Positions 38,201 through 63,639 of a stretch of 64,000 bases of DNA are shown here, in pieces. Location: assembly GCF_049243985.1 (NCBI RefSeq), contig NC_135369.1:21044533-21108532 (forward strand), written 5' to 3'. Made by a program: the position numbers and the translations under genes. Source of the DNA: Paroedura picta (lineage: Eukaryota > Chordata > Lepidosauria > Squamata > Gekkonidae). Within the stretch, counting starts at the first letter, position 1, and every line of letters begins with the position of its first letter. Under the pieces are notes generated by a model. It ran no database searches. It saw only the letters and a list, made by a program, of their open reading frames with translations, and was not told the origin of the DNA.

Positions 38201-40202
38201 CACTCAAGGACTGCACAGCCGCCCTGAGTGGGTGTTAAGCACTGAGTGGCACTAAGCCATGAGACACGCTCCTCCTCCAAGACCTTACCAGAAATATTAA
38301 GTGGAACAGATAGGTTTTCATGTACAAACACACTTCAGATATCTACAGATATATAATACAAACAGCTGCTGAAATTCTACCTTGTATTTTGCTTCACATC
38401 TAACAGAGAACCACATGACAGAACTTAAACAGTTCCACAGGGCCTGCAAAAGGGAGCTCCTCCTCCAAGCATTTGGTTGAGGTCGACCCAAACCACCGCT
38501 TCCAATTGGCCCCCAAGTCCCCCTCACTACAACTGACACTAATCGGCTTTACCCACTGGGTCCCAGTAAGTGTTGAGCTGAGGCTCTTGCAATTTCTATT
38601 TTAAAATGTTATTGTTATGATCATATTAAGTTATTATTGTTATAATGTTATTAGTGTTATCACCTGTTACCAAATGTTATCTGTATCTTTTCCTGTTTTC
38701 TGTAAACTGCCCTGAGCCCTCTGGGAGGGCAGTATATAAATATACATAAATGCTATCTTTTTACTACATTTTTACCTCCCCCTTCCTCCAGAGAGGCCAA
38801 GGCTTCCCCCAGCCACCCTTCTGTTAGGCCTAAAATCTTCATGCAAATGCACAAAACCCAAAATAGCCAAAATTCCAATAATCCAAAATAAGTCAGGCAA
38901 AAAAACTTCTTGATGAAGTAAAGAGAACATTTTATTTGGCACAACATAGGGAAATCAAAACAGCACAGCAAAGATGGCTGAAACAGTCATCTCTGCCCTC
39001 ACAGGGCCAGAGAAAAAGTTTTAATACTTTGCATTCCGTACTTCTACATTATCCATCATTGATTGGTTCAAGCAGAGACGCTAAATATTTATGATGATAT
39101 TGGGTTGGCCAGATGCCAGCTCCAATTCTTGGATTCTGCTCTGTTAGATCAATAGAACTTTCATTCTAGTGTCACAGGTGGGCATCAGAAAAACATTTCC
39201 AAACTATTCTCACGGGGATGGGAATTGCCCTTGGATGGGCACATTCTTTACCTCACATAGAGAAGAATTACAATATAACGGAAGAGTGATTTGTCCCTCT
39301 AGAAACTAATGGGCTTCTTTGTAGCAGTGCTACCAGATTCCATGCAGCATGCAGTGTACGTCCTGTCTCTCCTTGCCCACTTTGGCACATCCTGACCTTC
39401 CAAATGATCTTTGTAACTTCAGTCAGCCTGGACCAGAATACATGCTGGTTATGACTCAGCTTAATAACTCTACAAATCAGTACCCAATAGTATCCTTCCT
39501 AACTATAGATCTATCTAATAGGAAATAATCCCACGGTTTCTACAACGCTAGTTTTCTCAAGCACCTTCTCTCCGGCCTCACACATTCATCCTTACAACCA
39601 ACCTAAGAGGCAAATTAGCCTGAGAAAAGGCAGGAGGAGCCCAAGGTCACCCTTCTCAGCCGAATGGGAAATTGACCCTGGGCCAGCACCCTTCACCCCT
39701 CAGACTTTGGAGGTCCAGAACAAATCAAAGGGGAACACCACCTAAGTTACATTCGAGGATCAGCAGACAACACAAACGCTAAGTCGGGGGGGGGGAGACA
39801 CCTGATGCATTTCAACCTGTTCTGCAGCTAAACTTTTTAAGATTCCACGAACAAGGCTCCCCCCTTCTGTCTCTCTCTGTGTGTGTTCAACCAACAGTCT
39901 CCAAAATTCAGGAGGACCCAGGCGCCTGCTCCTTCTCAGGCCAAGACCCTGGCGGGCCTCCAGAGCGGAATGGCGCTCCGTTTAAAGGGCAGCCCTTCAC
40001 CCCACCCATGCCCCCACCCAAGACCCACCCACTTTCTCCCCTCCCACAAATCCTTGTGGGCGGAGCCTGACCAGGTCGTGGGGGACTTTTCCTCACCCGC
40101 CGCCAAGGCGCAGAGGAGAAGCCCTCGAAGCAACAACTCCGCGGCGCCCCTCGTTCTCCAGCTGCAGCTACTCCCCATTTCTTCTTCCTCGACAGCCGCC
40201 AT
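5841..40202 (-). CDS. NCSTN: Nicastrin, gamma-secretase subunit (17 coding exons, complete)
   Basis: Nicastrin is the large type I membrane glycoprotein of gamma-secretase, with presenilin, APH1 and PEN2. It gates access of substrates such as Notch and APP stubs. I joined 17 exons by reading the minus strand; all introns are GT-AG, all phases agree, and the sum is 2127 bases (708 residues plus stop; human has 709). Order: signal peptide about residues 20-36, large lumenal domain with DYIGSSR at 342-348 (the family's DYIGS motif) and Glu339 matching human Glu333, about 14 N-glycosylation sequons, a single membrane span at about 669-690 ([20 protein letters not shown]), and a short tail ending GAVAY. 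The lumenal core motifs [28 protein letters not shown] and [13 protein letters not shown] are diagnostic. The gene is divergent from COPA. No disabling change was seen; expression is untested. Confidence 0.97.
6020..6042. repeat. (GT)n microsatellite
   Basis: A run of about 11 GT units in the last NCSTN intron. Confidence 0.95.
6080..6200. repeat. Unclassified dispersed repeat
   Basis: CTGAAGCAGCAGAACAATGT and later AAAGGTGCCGCTGGATGCAA resemble the pattern near 6670-6750 (GGTAGCCGTGCCAGTCTGAG, GGTGCCACTGGACTC). Family not named. Confidence 0.45.
6250..6385. mobile_element. Palindromic hAT-type MITE, copy 2
   Basis: CAGGGGTAGTC...GACTACCCCTG with self-complementary arms. It is flanked by ATCCACCC / ATCCACAC, an 8-base duplication with one mismatch. 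Confidence 0.9.
7508..7787 (-). mobile_element. tRNA-derived SINE (family S1)
   Basis: Plus strand begins GGTAAAGGTAAAGGTATCCC and ends GCGCCACAAGAGGCTC. Read on the minus strand it opens GAGCCTCTTGTGGCGCAGAG, a tRNA-like A-box head, has a GGGAGTTCGATCCC B box, and ends in a (TTTACC)n tail. Confidence 0.9.
8202..8233. repeat. (AC)n microsatellite
   Basis: About 16 AC units roughly 60 bases downstream of the NCSTN exon 16 donor. Confidence 0.97.
8298..8516 (-). CDS. NCSTN: NCSTN exon 16
   Basis: Residues 596-668 in 73 codons. It starts [10 protein letters not shown] and contains [20 protein letters not shown] and [11 protein letters not shown], the membrane-proximal lumenal region. The donor GTAAGC lies next to a (CA)n tract at about 8202-8233 in the intron. 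The acceptor is CTGCAG. Confidence 0.97.
8669..8897. mobile_element. Short DNA transposon with TAAGGTGACCAGAT termini
   Basis: Starts TAAGGTGACCAGATTGTCCC and ends AATCTGGTCACCTTA, inverted repeats of at least 15 bases. A TA at each end suits a Tc1/mariner-type duplication, but the family is not certain. No coding capacity. Confidence 0.7.
9290..9480 (-). mobile_element. 5S rRNA-derived SINE
   Basis: The minus strand from about 9470 reads CATCTGATGAGATCTTGGAA, GCCAAGCAAGGTCAG and TTGGATGGGAGACCACC. These match 5S rRNA (CTGATCTCGGAAGCTAAGCAGGGTCGG ... GGATGGGAGACCGCC), including the internal A and C promoter boxes. About 80 bases align, after which the sequence diverges into a non-rRNA body. 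It is a SINE of the 5S-headed class, not a functional 5S gene. Confidence 0.8.
9520..9740 (+). mobile_element. CR1-type LINE, 3' end
   Basis: Contains TGCAGGGGATTGGACTAGAT and GACCCTGGAGGGCCCTTCCA, the CR1 3' region. It ends before NCSTN exon 15. Confidence 0.75.
9857..9993 (-). CDS. NCSTN: NCSTN exon 15
   Basis: Residues 551-595. It contains [20 protein letters not shown], matching human [20 protein letters not shown], with three sequons (NAT, NLT, NLT). The acceptor is TTCCAG and the donor GTGAGT. Confidence 0.96.
10118..10205 (-). CDS. NCSTN: NCSTN exon 14
   Basis: Residues 521-549 plus one base. It contains [20 protein letters not shown], matching human [20 protein letters not shown], with a conserved NNS sequon. 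The acceptor is GTCAG and the donor GTAAGA. Confidence 0.96.
10325..10575 (+). mobile_element. tRNA-derived SINE (family S2)
   Basis: Runs from GTGTGGTGCAGTGGCTCAGA to CCAGCTCTTCTACTCTTCTTC, with TAAGCTGCTTTGAGACTC in between. Confidence 0.75.
10576..11110. other. Intron sequence, no named feature
   Basis: No exon or clear repeat, except that 11045-11110 carries the reverse form of the unclassified dispersed repeat seen at 290-400. Confidence 0.4.
11115..11300 (+). mobile_element. hAT-type element 3' part plus flanking repeat (duplicate of 13265-13465)
   Basis: GGCTGTTTTTGGAGGGGAGG, then AAATGTTTAACCCATTAAAA, then CTAATCTGATGTCTGGTTTT follow in the same order as at 13265-13465. The first two belong to the hAT-type family found at 37418-37760; the last lies outside that element. 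Confidence 0.65.
11971..12066 (-). CDS. NCSTN: NCSTN exon 13
   Basis: Residues 489-520 in 32 whole codons. It reads [20 protein letters not shown] and then [11 protein letters not shown], corresponding to human ALADVATVLGRALYELAGG. The acceptor is CCGCAG and the donor GTACGA. Confidence 0.96.
12296..12398 (-). CDS. NCSTN: NCSTN exon 12
   Basis: Residues 455-488. It starts [12 protein letters not shown], identical to human, and ends [12 protein letters not shown]. The acceptor is TTCCAG. The donor, GTGGAG, is weak because position +3 to +5 deviate from the consensus, but the join to exon 13 gives the expected [11 protein letters not shown]. Confidence 0.95.
12943..12981 (+). repeat. Dispersed repeat, left piece of an interrupted copy
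   Basis: CTGCGGGATCAGACCAGCAG followed by TCTAATCTAG resembles the frequent reptile unit also seen at 29510-29640. It appears to continue after the hAT insertion at about 13443. Confidence 0.5.
12982..13442 (+). mobile_element. hAT-type nonautonomous element (TCTCAACTTTTT family)
   Basis: Begins near TCTCAACTTTTTCACCATTG and ends AGTTGAGAAAGC, inverted termini of the same family as 37418-37760. It includes an AT-rich interior with a TATATATA run. Confidence 0.65.
13609..13893 (+). mobile_element. tRNA-derived SINE (family S1)
   Basis: Head GCGCCGAGTGGTAAGGCAGC, B box GGGAGTTCGATCCC, and tail GGATACCTTTGCCTTTACC. Confidence 0.88.
14360..14570. mobile_element. MIR/CORE-like SINE fragment
   Basis: Contains TATCCCGCCCTTTCTCCAAG and GGATCTGAACCCGGGTCTCT, typical of old tRNA-headed CORE-type SINEs. 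Confidence 0.4.
15125..15630 (-). mobile_element. CR1-type LINE fragment
   Basis: AGAGCTGGAAGAAACCACAAAGGG-type start, then GGCAGCATATTCCATCTACG and TCAGAAAATGCTTTCTAGTA correspond to the reverse complement of CR1 3' sequence, extended further 5' than other copies. Confidence 0.6.
15640..15790 (+). mobile_element. tRNA-Ala-headed SINE body fragment
   Basis: AGATCAGGCAGCAGGTGACA and ACCTTGATGGACCAAGCAAG match the body of the copy at 29026-29440. Confidence 0.5.
16022..16211. mobile_element. MITE with AGACCRTTTATGCACTGGG termini
   Basis: Left end CTAAGACCGTTTATGCACTG and right end CCAGTGCATAAATGGTCTAA are inverted repeats of about 20 bases around a 150-base non-coding interior. Confidence 0.7.
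16213..16497 (+). mobile_element. tRNA-derived SINE (family S2)
   Basis: GAGCCAGTTTGGTGCAGTGG at the head and AAAGCGGCATATAAGAACCA near the tail; a nearly full copy ending in a CTT-rich tail. It directly abuts the MITE at 16022-16211. Confidence 0.88.
16500..17207. other. Intron sequence, GC-rich, no named feature
   Basis: Pyrimidine-rich tracts and chance open frames on both strands, but nothing resembling a nicastrin exon or known protein; the nicastrin protein is already complete without it. Confidence 0.4.
17208..17581. mobile_element. hAT-type element (GGTCCCCAACC family)
   Basis: Starts CAGTGGTCTCCAACCCCCGG and ends AAAAGGTTGGGGACCACTG. It is flanked by a perfect 8-base duplication CTCTAGAT. 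It is nonautonomous, though it contains incidental open frames. Confidence 0.92.
17724..17893 (-). CDS. NCSTN: NCSTN exon 11
   Basis: Residues 398-453. It contains [20 protein letters not shown] and [10 protein letters not shown], matching human [25 protein letters not shown]. The first third ([14 protein letters not shown]) is more divergent, as is usual for this region. The acceptor is TCTCAG and the donor GTAATG. Confidence 0.96.
18907..18978 (-). CDS. NCSTN: NCSTN exon 10
   Basis: Residues 374-397 in 24 whole codons. It contains [18 protein letters not shown], matching human LELWMHTDPVSQKNESV, with the sequon NLS at the site where human has NES. The acceptor is TTGCAG and the donor GTAATG. 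Confidence 0.95.
19594..19822 (-). mobile_element. tRNA-derived SINE (family S2)
   Basis: GAAGAAGAGCTGGTTTTCAT through CACCAAGGTGGCTC, the reverse complement of family S2. Confidence 0.82.
20167..20416 (-). mobile_element. tRNA-derived SINE (family S2)
   Basis: AAGAAGAAGAAAACTTGATT through CACCACGCTGGCTC, the reverse complement of family S2, more diverged in the middle. Confidence 0.78.
20544..20915. mobile_element. hAT-type element (GGTCCCCAACC family)
   Basis: CAGTGGTCCCCAACCTTTTT at the left and GGGGGTTGGGAACCACTG at the right. A perfect 8-base duplication CCTTAGAA flanks it. It is in the opposite orientation to the copy at 17208. Confidence 0.93.
21237..21341 (-). CDS. NCSTN: NCSTN exon 9 (DYIGS motif)
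   Basis: Residues 339-373, all in whole codons. It starts [25 protein letters not shown] (342-346) and Glu339 are the conserved substrate-recognition segment of nicastrin (human 336-340 and Glu333). The acceptor is TTCAG and the donor GTAAGT. Confidence 0.98.
22079..22160. repeat. Hairpin made of two opposed SINE ends
   Basis: GAAGAAGAAGAGTTGGTTCT (minus-strand S2 tail) is followed after a short centre by AAAGCGGCATATAAGAATCA and ACTCTTCTTCTTC (plus-strand S2 tail), giving a near-perfect inverted repeat of about 80 bases. Confidence 0.75.
22161..22401 (-). mobile_element. tRNA-derived SINE (family S2)
   Basis: Continues from the hairpin as a normal reverse-oriented S2 copy, with GCTCAAAGCGGCTTACATTC and a B box GAATCGAACCCGGC. 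Confidence 0.85.
22590..22725 (+). mobile_element. CR1-type LINE, 3' end
   Basis: TGTGCAGGGGGCTGGACTAG through CATCCAACACCATGATTCTA, a short 5'-truncated CR1 copy. Confidence 0.8.
22892..22998 (+). mobile_element. MIR-like SINE fragment
   Basis: CTGCCTACATGACAGGGCTG and TTGTAAAGATTTCATG, then a tail GCTATTCTTATTATCAG, resemble the 3' half of MIR elements. Confidence 0.45.
23030..23435 (+). mobile_element. RTE/Bov-B-type LINE 3' fragment
   Basis: Encodes [20 protein letters not shown]-like sequence near 23090-23150. Near 23385-23435 it has TCATCATAAGTTGGAAGCGC and an ACACACAC end, the typical 3' tail shared by Bov-B LINEs and squamate SINEs. A short unrelated segment at about 23336-23380 interrupts it. 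Confidence 0.55.
23436..23981. other. Intron sequence, no named feature
   Basis: Nothing recognised beyond a poly-G run near 23846-23860. Confidence 0.4.
23982..24117. mobile_element. Palindromic hAT-type MITE, copy 3
   Basis: CAGGGGTAGTCAACCTG...CAGGTTGACTGCCCCTG with self-complementary arms and a perfect 8-base duplication CCTTAGCC. Confidence 0.95.
24118..25579. other. Intron sequence, no named feature
   Basis: About 1.4 kb without an exon or a repeat I can name. Confidence 0.4.
25580..25732 (-). CDS. NCSTN: NCSTN exon 8
   Basis: Residues 288-338. It contains [15 protein letters not shown] and [15 protein letters not shown], part of the aminopeptidase-like lumenal fold. It ends FFQG just before the DYIGS exon. 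The acceptor is TGGCAG and the donor GTGAGT. Confidence 0.98.
25830..25966. mobile_element. Palindromic hAT-type MITE, copy 4
   Basis: CAGGGGTAGTCAAACTG...CAGTTTGACTACCCCTG with a perfect 8-base duplication GTTTAGAC. It lies about 100 bases upstream of NCSTN exon 8 in transcript direction. Confidence 0.96.
25967..27399. other. Intron sequence, no named feature
   Basis: About 1.4 kb; a poly-G run lies at 26397-26420. No exon and no repeat family recognised. Confidence 0.4.
27400..27509 (-). CDS. NCSTN: NCSTN exon 7
   Basis: Residues 252-287. It reads [20 protein letters not shown], with sequons NIS and NST, and ends in VMVATR-like sequence (VIMVATR). The acceptor is CCTAG and the donor GTAGGT. 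Confidence 0.96.
27628..27857 (-). mobile_element. tRNA-derived SINE (family S2)
   Basis: AGAAGGAGGAGTCTCCAAGC through ACACCAAGCTGAGC, the reverse complement of S2. Confidence 0.8.
28463..28836. mobile_element. hAT-type element (GGTCCCCAACC family)
   Basis: CAGTGGTCCCCAACCCCCAG to AAAGGTTGGGGACCACTG with a perfect 8-base duplication CTTTAGAG. The interior is close to the copy at 17208-17581. Confidence 0.94.
29026..29440 (+). mobile_element. tRNA-Ala-headed SINE, split by a MITE
   Basis: Head GGCTATATCTCAGAGGCAGA and B box CAGTTCCCGGC resemble a tRNA-Ala gene. The body (GTGAAGGACCTCTGCTTGAG, GATGGACCAATGTCCTGATT) continues after the MITE at 29125-29309. It is a pseudo-tRNA head, not a tRNA gene. 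Confidence 0.7.
29125..29309. mobile_element. Palindromic hAT-type MITE, copy 5, with duplicated left arm
   Basis: Termini as for the other copies, but about 45 bases of the left arm (CCATGGACTACAGTTCCCAT onward) occur twice in direct order. The flanks ACATAGGA and ACGTAGGA differ by one base. It is inserted in the SINE at 29026-29440. Confidence 0.9.
29510..29640. repeat. Dispersed repeat, unclassified
   Basis: CCTAGTCCAGCATCCGACTT and CTTCCTGGGAGCCCACAAGC match a common squamate unit also recognisable in part near 12943-12981. Confidence 0.45.
29770..30034 (-). mobile_element. tRNA-derived SINE (family S2)
   Basis: AAAAGAAGAGTTGGTTTTTA through GACCACTGCACCACACTTG, the reverse complement of S2, moderately diverged. 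Confidence 0.8.
30192..30342 (-). CDS. NCSTN: NCSTN exon 6
   Basis: Residues 201-250. It starts [20 protein letters not shown] and includes [15 protein letters not shown], a strongly conserved cysteine-containing lumenal segment. The acceptor is CCGCAG and the donor GTGAGA. Confidence 0.97.
30459..30594. mobile_element. Palindromic hAT-type MITE, copy 6
   Basis: CAGGGCTAGTCAACCTG...CAGGTTGACTACCCCTG. The flanks (CCTTAGAA, CCTGTGCT) do not match well. Confidence 0.88.
30865..31010 (-). CDS. NCSTN: NCSTN exon 5
   Basis: Residues 153-200. It contains [20 protein letters not shown] and the sequon-bearing [10 protein letters not shown], close to human [26 protein letters not shown]. The acceptor is CCTCAG and the donor GTACTG. 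Confidence 0.97.
31359..31492. mobile_element. Palindromic hAT-type MITE, copy 7
   Basis: TAGGGGTAGTCAAACTG...CAGTTTGACTACCCCTG with a perfect 8-base duplication CTTTAGGG. Confidence 0.94.
31640..32490 (-). mobile_element. L2-type LINE, 3' coding end and 3' region
   Basis: Minus-oriented L2: TTATTTATGATGATGATGAT near its 3' end, then a region whose minus strand resembles L2 C-terminal coding ([15 protein letters not shown]-type). It continues past the MITE at 32261-32396 with GAGCAGCCACATTCTGCACC. Decayed. Confidence 0.65.
32261..32396. mobile_element. Palindromic hAT-type MITE, copy 8
   Basis: CAGGGGTAGTCAACCTG...CAGGTTGACTACCCCTG with a perfect 8-base duplication CTCAAAAG. It is inserted in the L2-related repeat. 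Confidence 0.95.
32884..33002 (-). CDS. NCSTN: NCSTN exon 4
   Basis: Residues 113-151 with split codons. It includes [20 protein letters not shown], corresponding to the human [20 protein letters not shown] region. The acceptor is ACGCAG and the donor GTAAGG. Confidence 0.96.
33003..34025. other. Intron sequence, no named feature
   Basis: No exon and no repeat recognised in about 1 kb; a G-rich run lies near 33487-33502. Confidence 0.4.
34026..34250 (+). mobile_element. hAT-type element, 5' part (TCTCAACTTTTT family)
   Basis: CAGCCTTTCTCAACTTTTTT, then GAGAAACCCCTGAAACATTC, identical in layout to the left end of 37418-37760. The right terminus is missing. Confidence 0.7.
34545..35118 (-). 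mobile_element. Two tRNA-Ala-headed SINE body fragments in tandem
   Basis: CACACAAAGCTGCCTTACAC, and again AAACACATGAAGCTGTCTAA at 34938, each followed by diverged CAGACTGGCAGCAGCTCT-type sequence. Both are the reverse complement of the SINE body at 29310-29440. The second ends directly next to NCSTN exon 3. Confidence 0.6.
35121..35244 (-). CDS. NCSTN: NCSTN exon 3
   Basis: Residues 72-111 with split codons at both ends. It contains [19 protein letters not shown], matching the human [19 protein letters not shown] segment. The acceptor is TTGCAG and the donor GTAACA. A minus-strand tRNA-type SINE fragment lies directly downstream in the intron. Confidence 0.96.
35411..35570. mobile_element. 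Possible hAT-type fragment
   Basis: Begins CAGTGGTTACCAGCTTTTTC, the layout of a hAT-type terminus, but no matching right end was found. Confidence 0.35.
35625..36150 (+). mobile_element. L2-type LINE, C-terminal coding end and 3' UTR
   Basis: Open frame reading [20 protein letters not shown] and ending MELFHQVFG, the usual L2 ORF2 C-terminus. It is followed by GTAAACCGCCATGAGCC and an AAATAAAATAAA tail, which is the L2 3' end. Confidence 0.8.
36194..36298 (-). CDS. NCSTN: NCSTN exon 2
   Basis: Residues 37-70 with split codons at both ends. It reads [20 protein letters not shown] and then [10 protein letters not shown], nearly identical to the mature N-terminus of human nicastrin. Two sequons (NRT, NAT) are present. 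The acceptor is CTGCAG and the donor GTGAGT. Confidence 0.96.
36300..37417. other. Intron sequence, no named feature
   Basis: About 1.1 kb of moderately AT-rich sequence with no exon or repeat recognised. Confidence 0.4.
37418..37760 (+). mobile_element. hAT-type element (TCTCAACTTTTT family), nearly full
   Basis: CAGCCTTTCTCAACTTTTTT to GGTTGAGAAAGCCAG. The flanks TCTTTAAG and CTTTAAAG suggest a decayed 8-base duplication. Confidence 0.75.
38430..38755 (+). mobile_element. L2-type LINE, 3' end
   Basis: GGCCTGCAAAAGGGAGCTCC and AAGCATTTGGTTGAGG (KxxLLLQAFG stop), then TGTAAACTGCCCTGAGCCCT and an AAATATACATAAATGC tail. Confidence 0.75.
38760..39570. other. NCSTN intron 1, no named feature
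   Basis: AT-rich sequence without an exon or a clear repeat. Confidence 0.4.
39570..39690 (-). mobile_element. MIR/CORE-like SINE fragment
   Basis: CATCCTTACAACCAACCTAA and GGAGCCCAAGGTCACCC resemble the conserved core of old tRNA-headed SINEs. Confidence 0.4.
40097..40202 (-). CDS. NCSTN: NCSTN exon 1 (start codon, signal peptide)
   Basis: Encodes residues 1-35 and the first base of Gly36. The ATG at 40202-40200 has A at -3 and G at +4. The product begins [12 protein letters not shown] and reaches a hydrophobic core, [15 protein letters not shown], which is a signal peptide. The donor is GTGAGG. The acidic EEEE stretch before the hydrophobic core is unlike the human N-terminus. A second in-frame ATG (Met9, 40178-40176) would remove it, so the start is likely but not certain. 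Confidence 0.9.
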
Positions 40203-40208
40203 CTTGCC
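40193..40208 (-). promoter_or_regulatory. YY1-type motif overlapping the NCSTN start codon
   Basis: The minus strand reads GGCAAGATGGCGGC across the initiator ATG. AAGATGGCGGC is the classic YY1 site, often found just downstream of transcription starts of housekeeping genes and frequently including the start codon. Binding is inferred, not shown. Confidence 0.55.
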
Positions 40209-40628
40209 GGCAGCTTCCGCTTCCTCCCCTCGCCCCCCTTGGTCGATCACCTCACAAAGTATGAGGGCGACGCTCTGGCCGCCACTCTATGGTTGGGAAA
40301 GGAGGAAGGGGGCGCTCTTGCCACTGCTATCCGTGGTGGCGAAGGCGGTGACTCTCTTCCCGTTCGGCCTTTTGTCTCCGGCGGTGGTTGTAGCGTTTGC
40401 TCCTCCCCTCCATTAGGGGCCGCTGTGGGAGAGGGGAAAACTATCCTGCTTGTTCTCTGTGGTGCGACGGTTACGCTCCCTGTTCTCCTCTATGATCTCC
40501 TCGGCGGAAGCGGAAGTGGAAGTGCTGCGTTGGAGGAGCCGCAGCCGTAGTGGCGGTGACGTGGAGGTGGCTGCTGCAGCGACGAGAGCGGCCGGGCCTG
40601 AGGAGGTGGTGAGGGGCGCTGGGCGACG
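40203..40628. promoter_or_regulatory. Shared divergent NCSTN/COPA promoter, CpG-rich
   Basis: The 426 bases between the two start codons are GC- and CpG-rich, as is sequence on both sides (about 40080-40700). No TATA box is evident. ETS-type cores (GGAAG) occur on both strands near 40215-40225 and 40504-40522. TGACGTGG at about 40557-40564 resembles a CRE half site. The human orthologues are also head to head. Transcription start sites cannot be placed from sequence. Confidence 0.8.
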
Positions 40629-61278
<20,650 letters not shown>

Positions 61279-61889
61279 GTAAGCTTCCCAAAGCAGCTGC
61301 ATCTGTCTCTCCGCCTCTCCCCACCTCCCCCCTTCCATCCTTTGACTGCCGAGTTCTCCTCCCACCGATTCCCGCAGAGCCCTCGCGTGCGCCACGTGCC
61401 TTTGGCAGGTCTTCTGACTTGAAAAATTCATGTCAGTCCCCTCCTGGTTTTTATGGCTTCCAATATATATTTTATAAATCAGTGATTAGAAACTCGCCGG
61501 TCGGCCCCCCCTCGCCCAGCAGGCTGGCTCGCCTGTCGTCTACGGATCTCCCGTCCCGAGCAGAGCTGGAAGCTTCCGAAGCGACTGTAACCATGCCCAG
61601 CCTTCCTCCTCCTCCTCCTCCTCCATACTAGAGACTTCCTGCTCAAACTTGAGCCGTTCTGCAAATCAAAAACACATGGCTGGAATTCCAGTTTTCCAAG
61701 TGCCTCATTCCACTTGGGAGTGGGCATTCCAGCTGGGTCCCCTCTGCCTCCGACATCACGGCAACGTGATTGGTTGGTGGAGAATGTCTGGTAAGACGTG
61801 GGGTGGACTGGAGTCCCACATTGGCAGATTTATGGCCTTCTCCAGGCCCAGTGGGTTTTAGTTGGTGGGCTTCTGCCATAAAGGGGTTA

Positions 61890-62175
61890 GAGCAGGGGAG
61901 GAGCCATGCATTAAGCAGAGCATGCGATTGACATGTCGAAGATCTCAGCTTCATCCCCGGCATCTCCAGTCAAAGGCTCTCTGGGAGGAAATGACGGCAG
62001 GAAATCAGCCTTATACTGAATCAGAGAATCGGTCCATTGTGGTTACTACTTCTACACAGACTGGCTTTTGCTCTCCGGGGTCTCAAGTTTGATGTTTTTC
62101 TAGGGATCAGACCTGGGTCTGTTTTTGTGCCCAGCCAATGCTCTGCTGCTGAGAAATACCTCCTCTGCATTGACA
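61890..62175 (+). mobile_element. tRNA-Ala-headed SINE
   Basis: GCAGAGCATGCGATTGACAT and CAGCTTCATCCCCGGCATCT form the pseudo-tRNA head. The body GGAAATCAGCCTTATACTGA follows. Confidence 0.6.
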
Positions 62176-62607
62176 AATACCTTTCTGTGACTCATTCTGG
62201 AGAGCTACTGCCCATCAGTGCTGATGTGCACAGAACAGTGGTATTAACAGGATATATGTAATTGGGAAATGGCCATCGTTCAGTGGCACACCACGTATTG
62301 CATGCCCCATCTCAGGTTTGATTCTCAACCTGTCTCCTGTTACAAGAGTAGCAAGGATGGGAAGCCCTATCCATAAGAGCCCCTGGTGGAATGGAATGGC
62401 CAGTATTGGACTAGGTGGAGTCCACTGTCTTGTGACTTTGCATTTGTGCTTTGGGCTTCCCTGCTTCTCCGACAGCCCCATGAGATCTCTGAAAAGCTGG
62501 TGCTGGGAATGATGGAGCCCTTGTTGCCAGACTACCCCAGGGCACTAGCCACAGTGAGGAGAGAGGAACTAGGCAACACAGCCCCTCTTCCTCGGGCAGA
62601 GTTTCTG

Positions 62608-62893
62608 TAAAGGTAAAGGTAAAGGTATCCCCTGTGCAAGCACCGAGTCATGTCTGACCCTTGGGGTGACGCCCTCTAGCGTTTTCATGGCAGACTCAAT
62701 ACGGGGTGGTTTGCCATTCCCTTCCCCAGTCATGACCGTTTACCCCCCAGCAGCAAGCTGGGTACTCATTTTACCGACCTCGGAAGGATGGAAGGCTGAG
62801 TCAACCTTGAGCCGGCTGCAGGGATCGAACTCCCAACCTCATGAGCAAAGCTTTCAGGCGGCTGCCTTACCACTCTGCGCCACAAGAGGCTCA
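62608..62893 (-). mobile_element. tRNA-derived SINE (family S1)
   Basis: TAAAGGTAAAGGTAAAGGTA through GCGCCACAAGAGGCTC, flanked by a perfect 10-base duplication AGAGTTTCTG. Confidence 0.94.
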
Positions 62894-63354
62894 AGAGTTT
62901 CTGAGGGGAAGGTTAATCAGTTCCCTCCGTTCTTGGCCTTTTGTCCATGAGGCTTCCAGGGGTCCTGGCATCGTCTTTTGATGAAAGACCCTGGTTCAGT
63001 CCCCGATCGCTCCCTTAGATCTCAGCGAGCAGGAGCAGGATCTCCCTCTGCTGGAGATTTTGGGGAGCCACTGCCCCATTGGAATAAGACAGGACCAAGC
63101 GAGACGTGCAGACAGTGCGGGTAATCCAAGCAGTCTTTCTACCTGTAATAGAGTGGAGAAGCACGGAGGTTGAATACGTTGTCTAGCCCGAGTGTTCTTG
63201 GATAGGGTGAGGTTTGTATCACGGACCTCCTAGTTGCTGTTGTCCCCTGAGGCCTGCCATAATAAGGAGCAATGGTTCCTTTGGTGAGGGTGTAGCTTAC
63301 ATGGTTGAGAGCCTTAAGATCTAGTCAGCAGAAACTGCTCAGGATCCTCGGCCC

Positions 63355-63445
63355 CAAAGTCATTATATTGGCCTCAGCACGAGCCTTTTTGGCCCTGGCT
63401 CCAGCCCGGTGGAATGTTTTACCAAGTGAGATCAGAGCCCTGCAG
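63355..63445 (+). mobile_element. L2-type LINE, coding fragment
   Basis: TTGGCCTCAGCACGAGCCTT and CTCCAGCCCGGTGGAATG correspond to the L2 segment [16 protein letters not shown]. Confidence 0.55.
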
Positions 63446-63447
63446 CA

Positions 63448-63620
63448 CCTCTGACAGCTTGGTGTGGCGGTTAGGAGTGGCAGTCTCTAATCTGGAGGAC
63501 CAGGTTTGATTCCCTGCTCCTCTAGATGCAGCCAGCCAGGTGACCTTGGGCTAGTCACAGTTCTCTCAGAGCTCAGTCAACCTCACCCAATTCACAAGGC
63601 ATCTGTCGTGGGGAGAGGCC
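63448..63620 (+). mobile_element. tRNA-derived SINE (family S2), 3' truncated
   Basis: CAGCTTGGTGTGGCGGTTAG and CAGGTTTGATTCCCTGCTCC; it breaks off at TGGGGAGAGG. Confidence 0.78.
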
Positions 63621-63639
63621 AGTATCTCATGATGTCATT

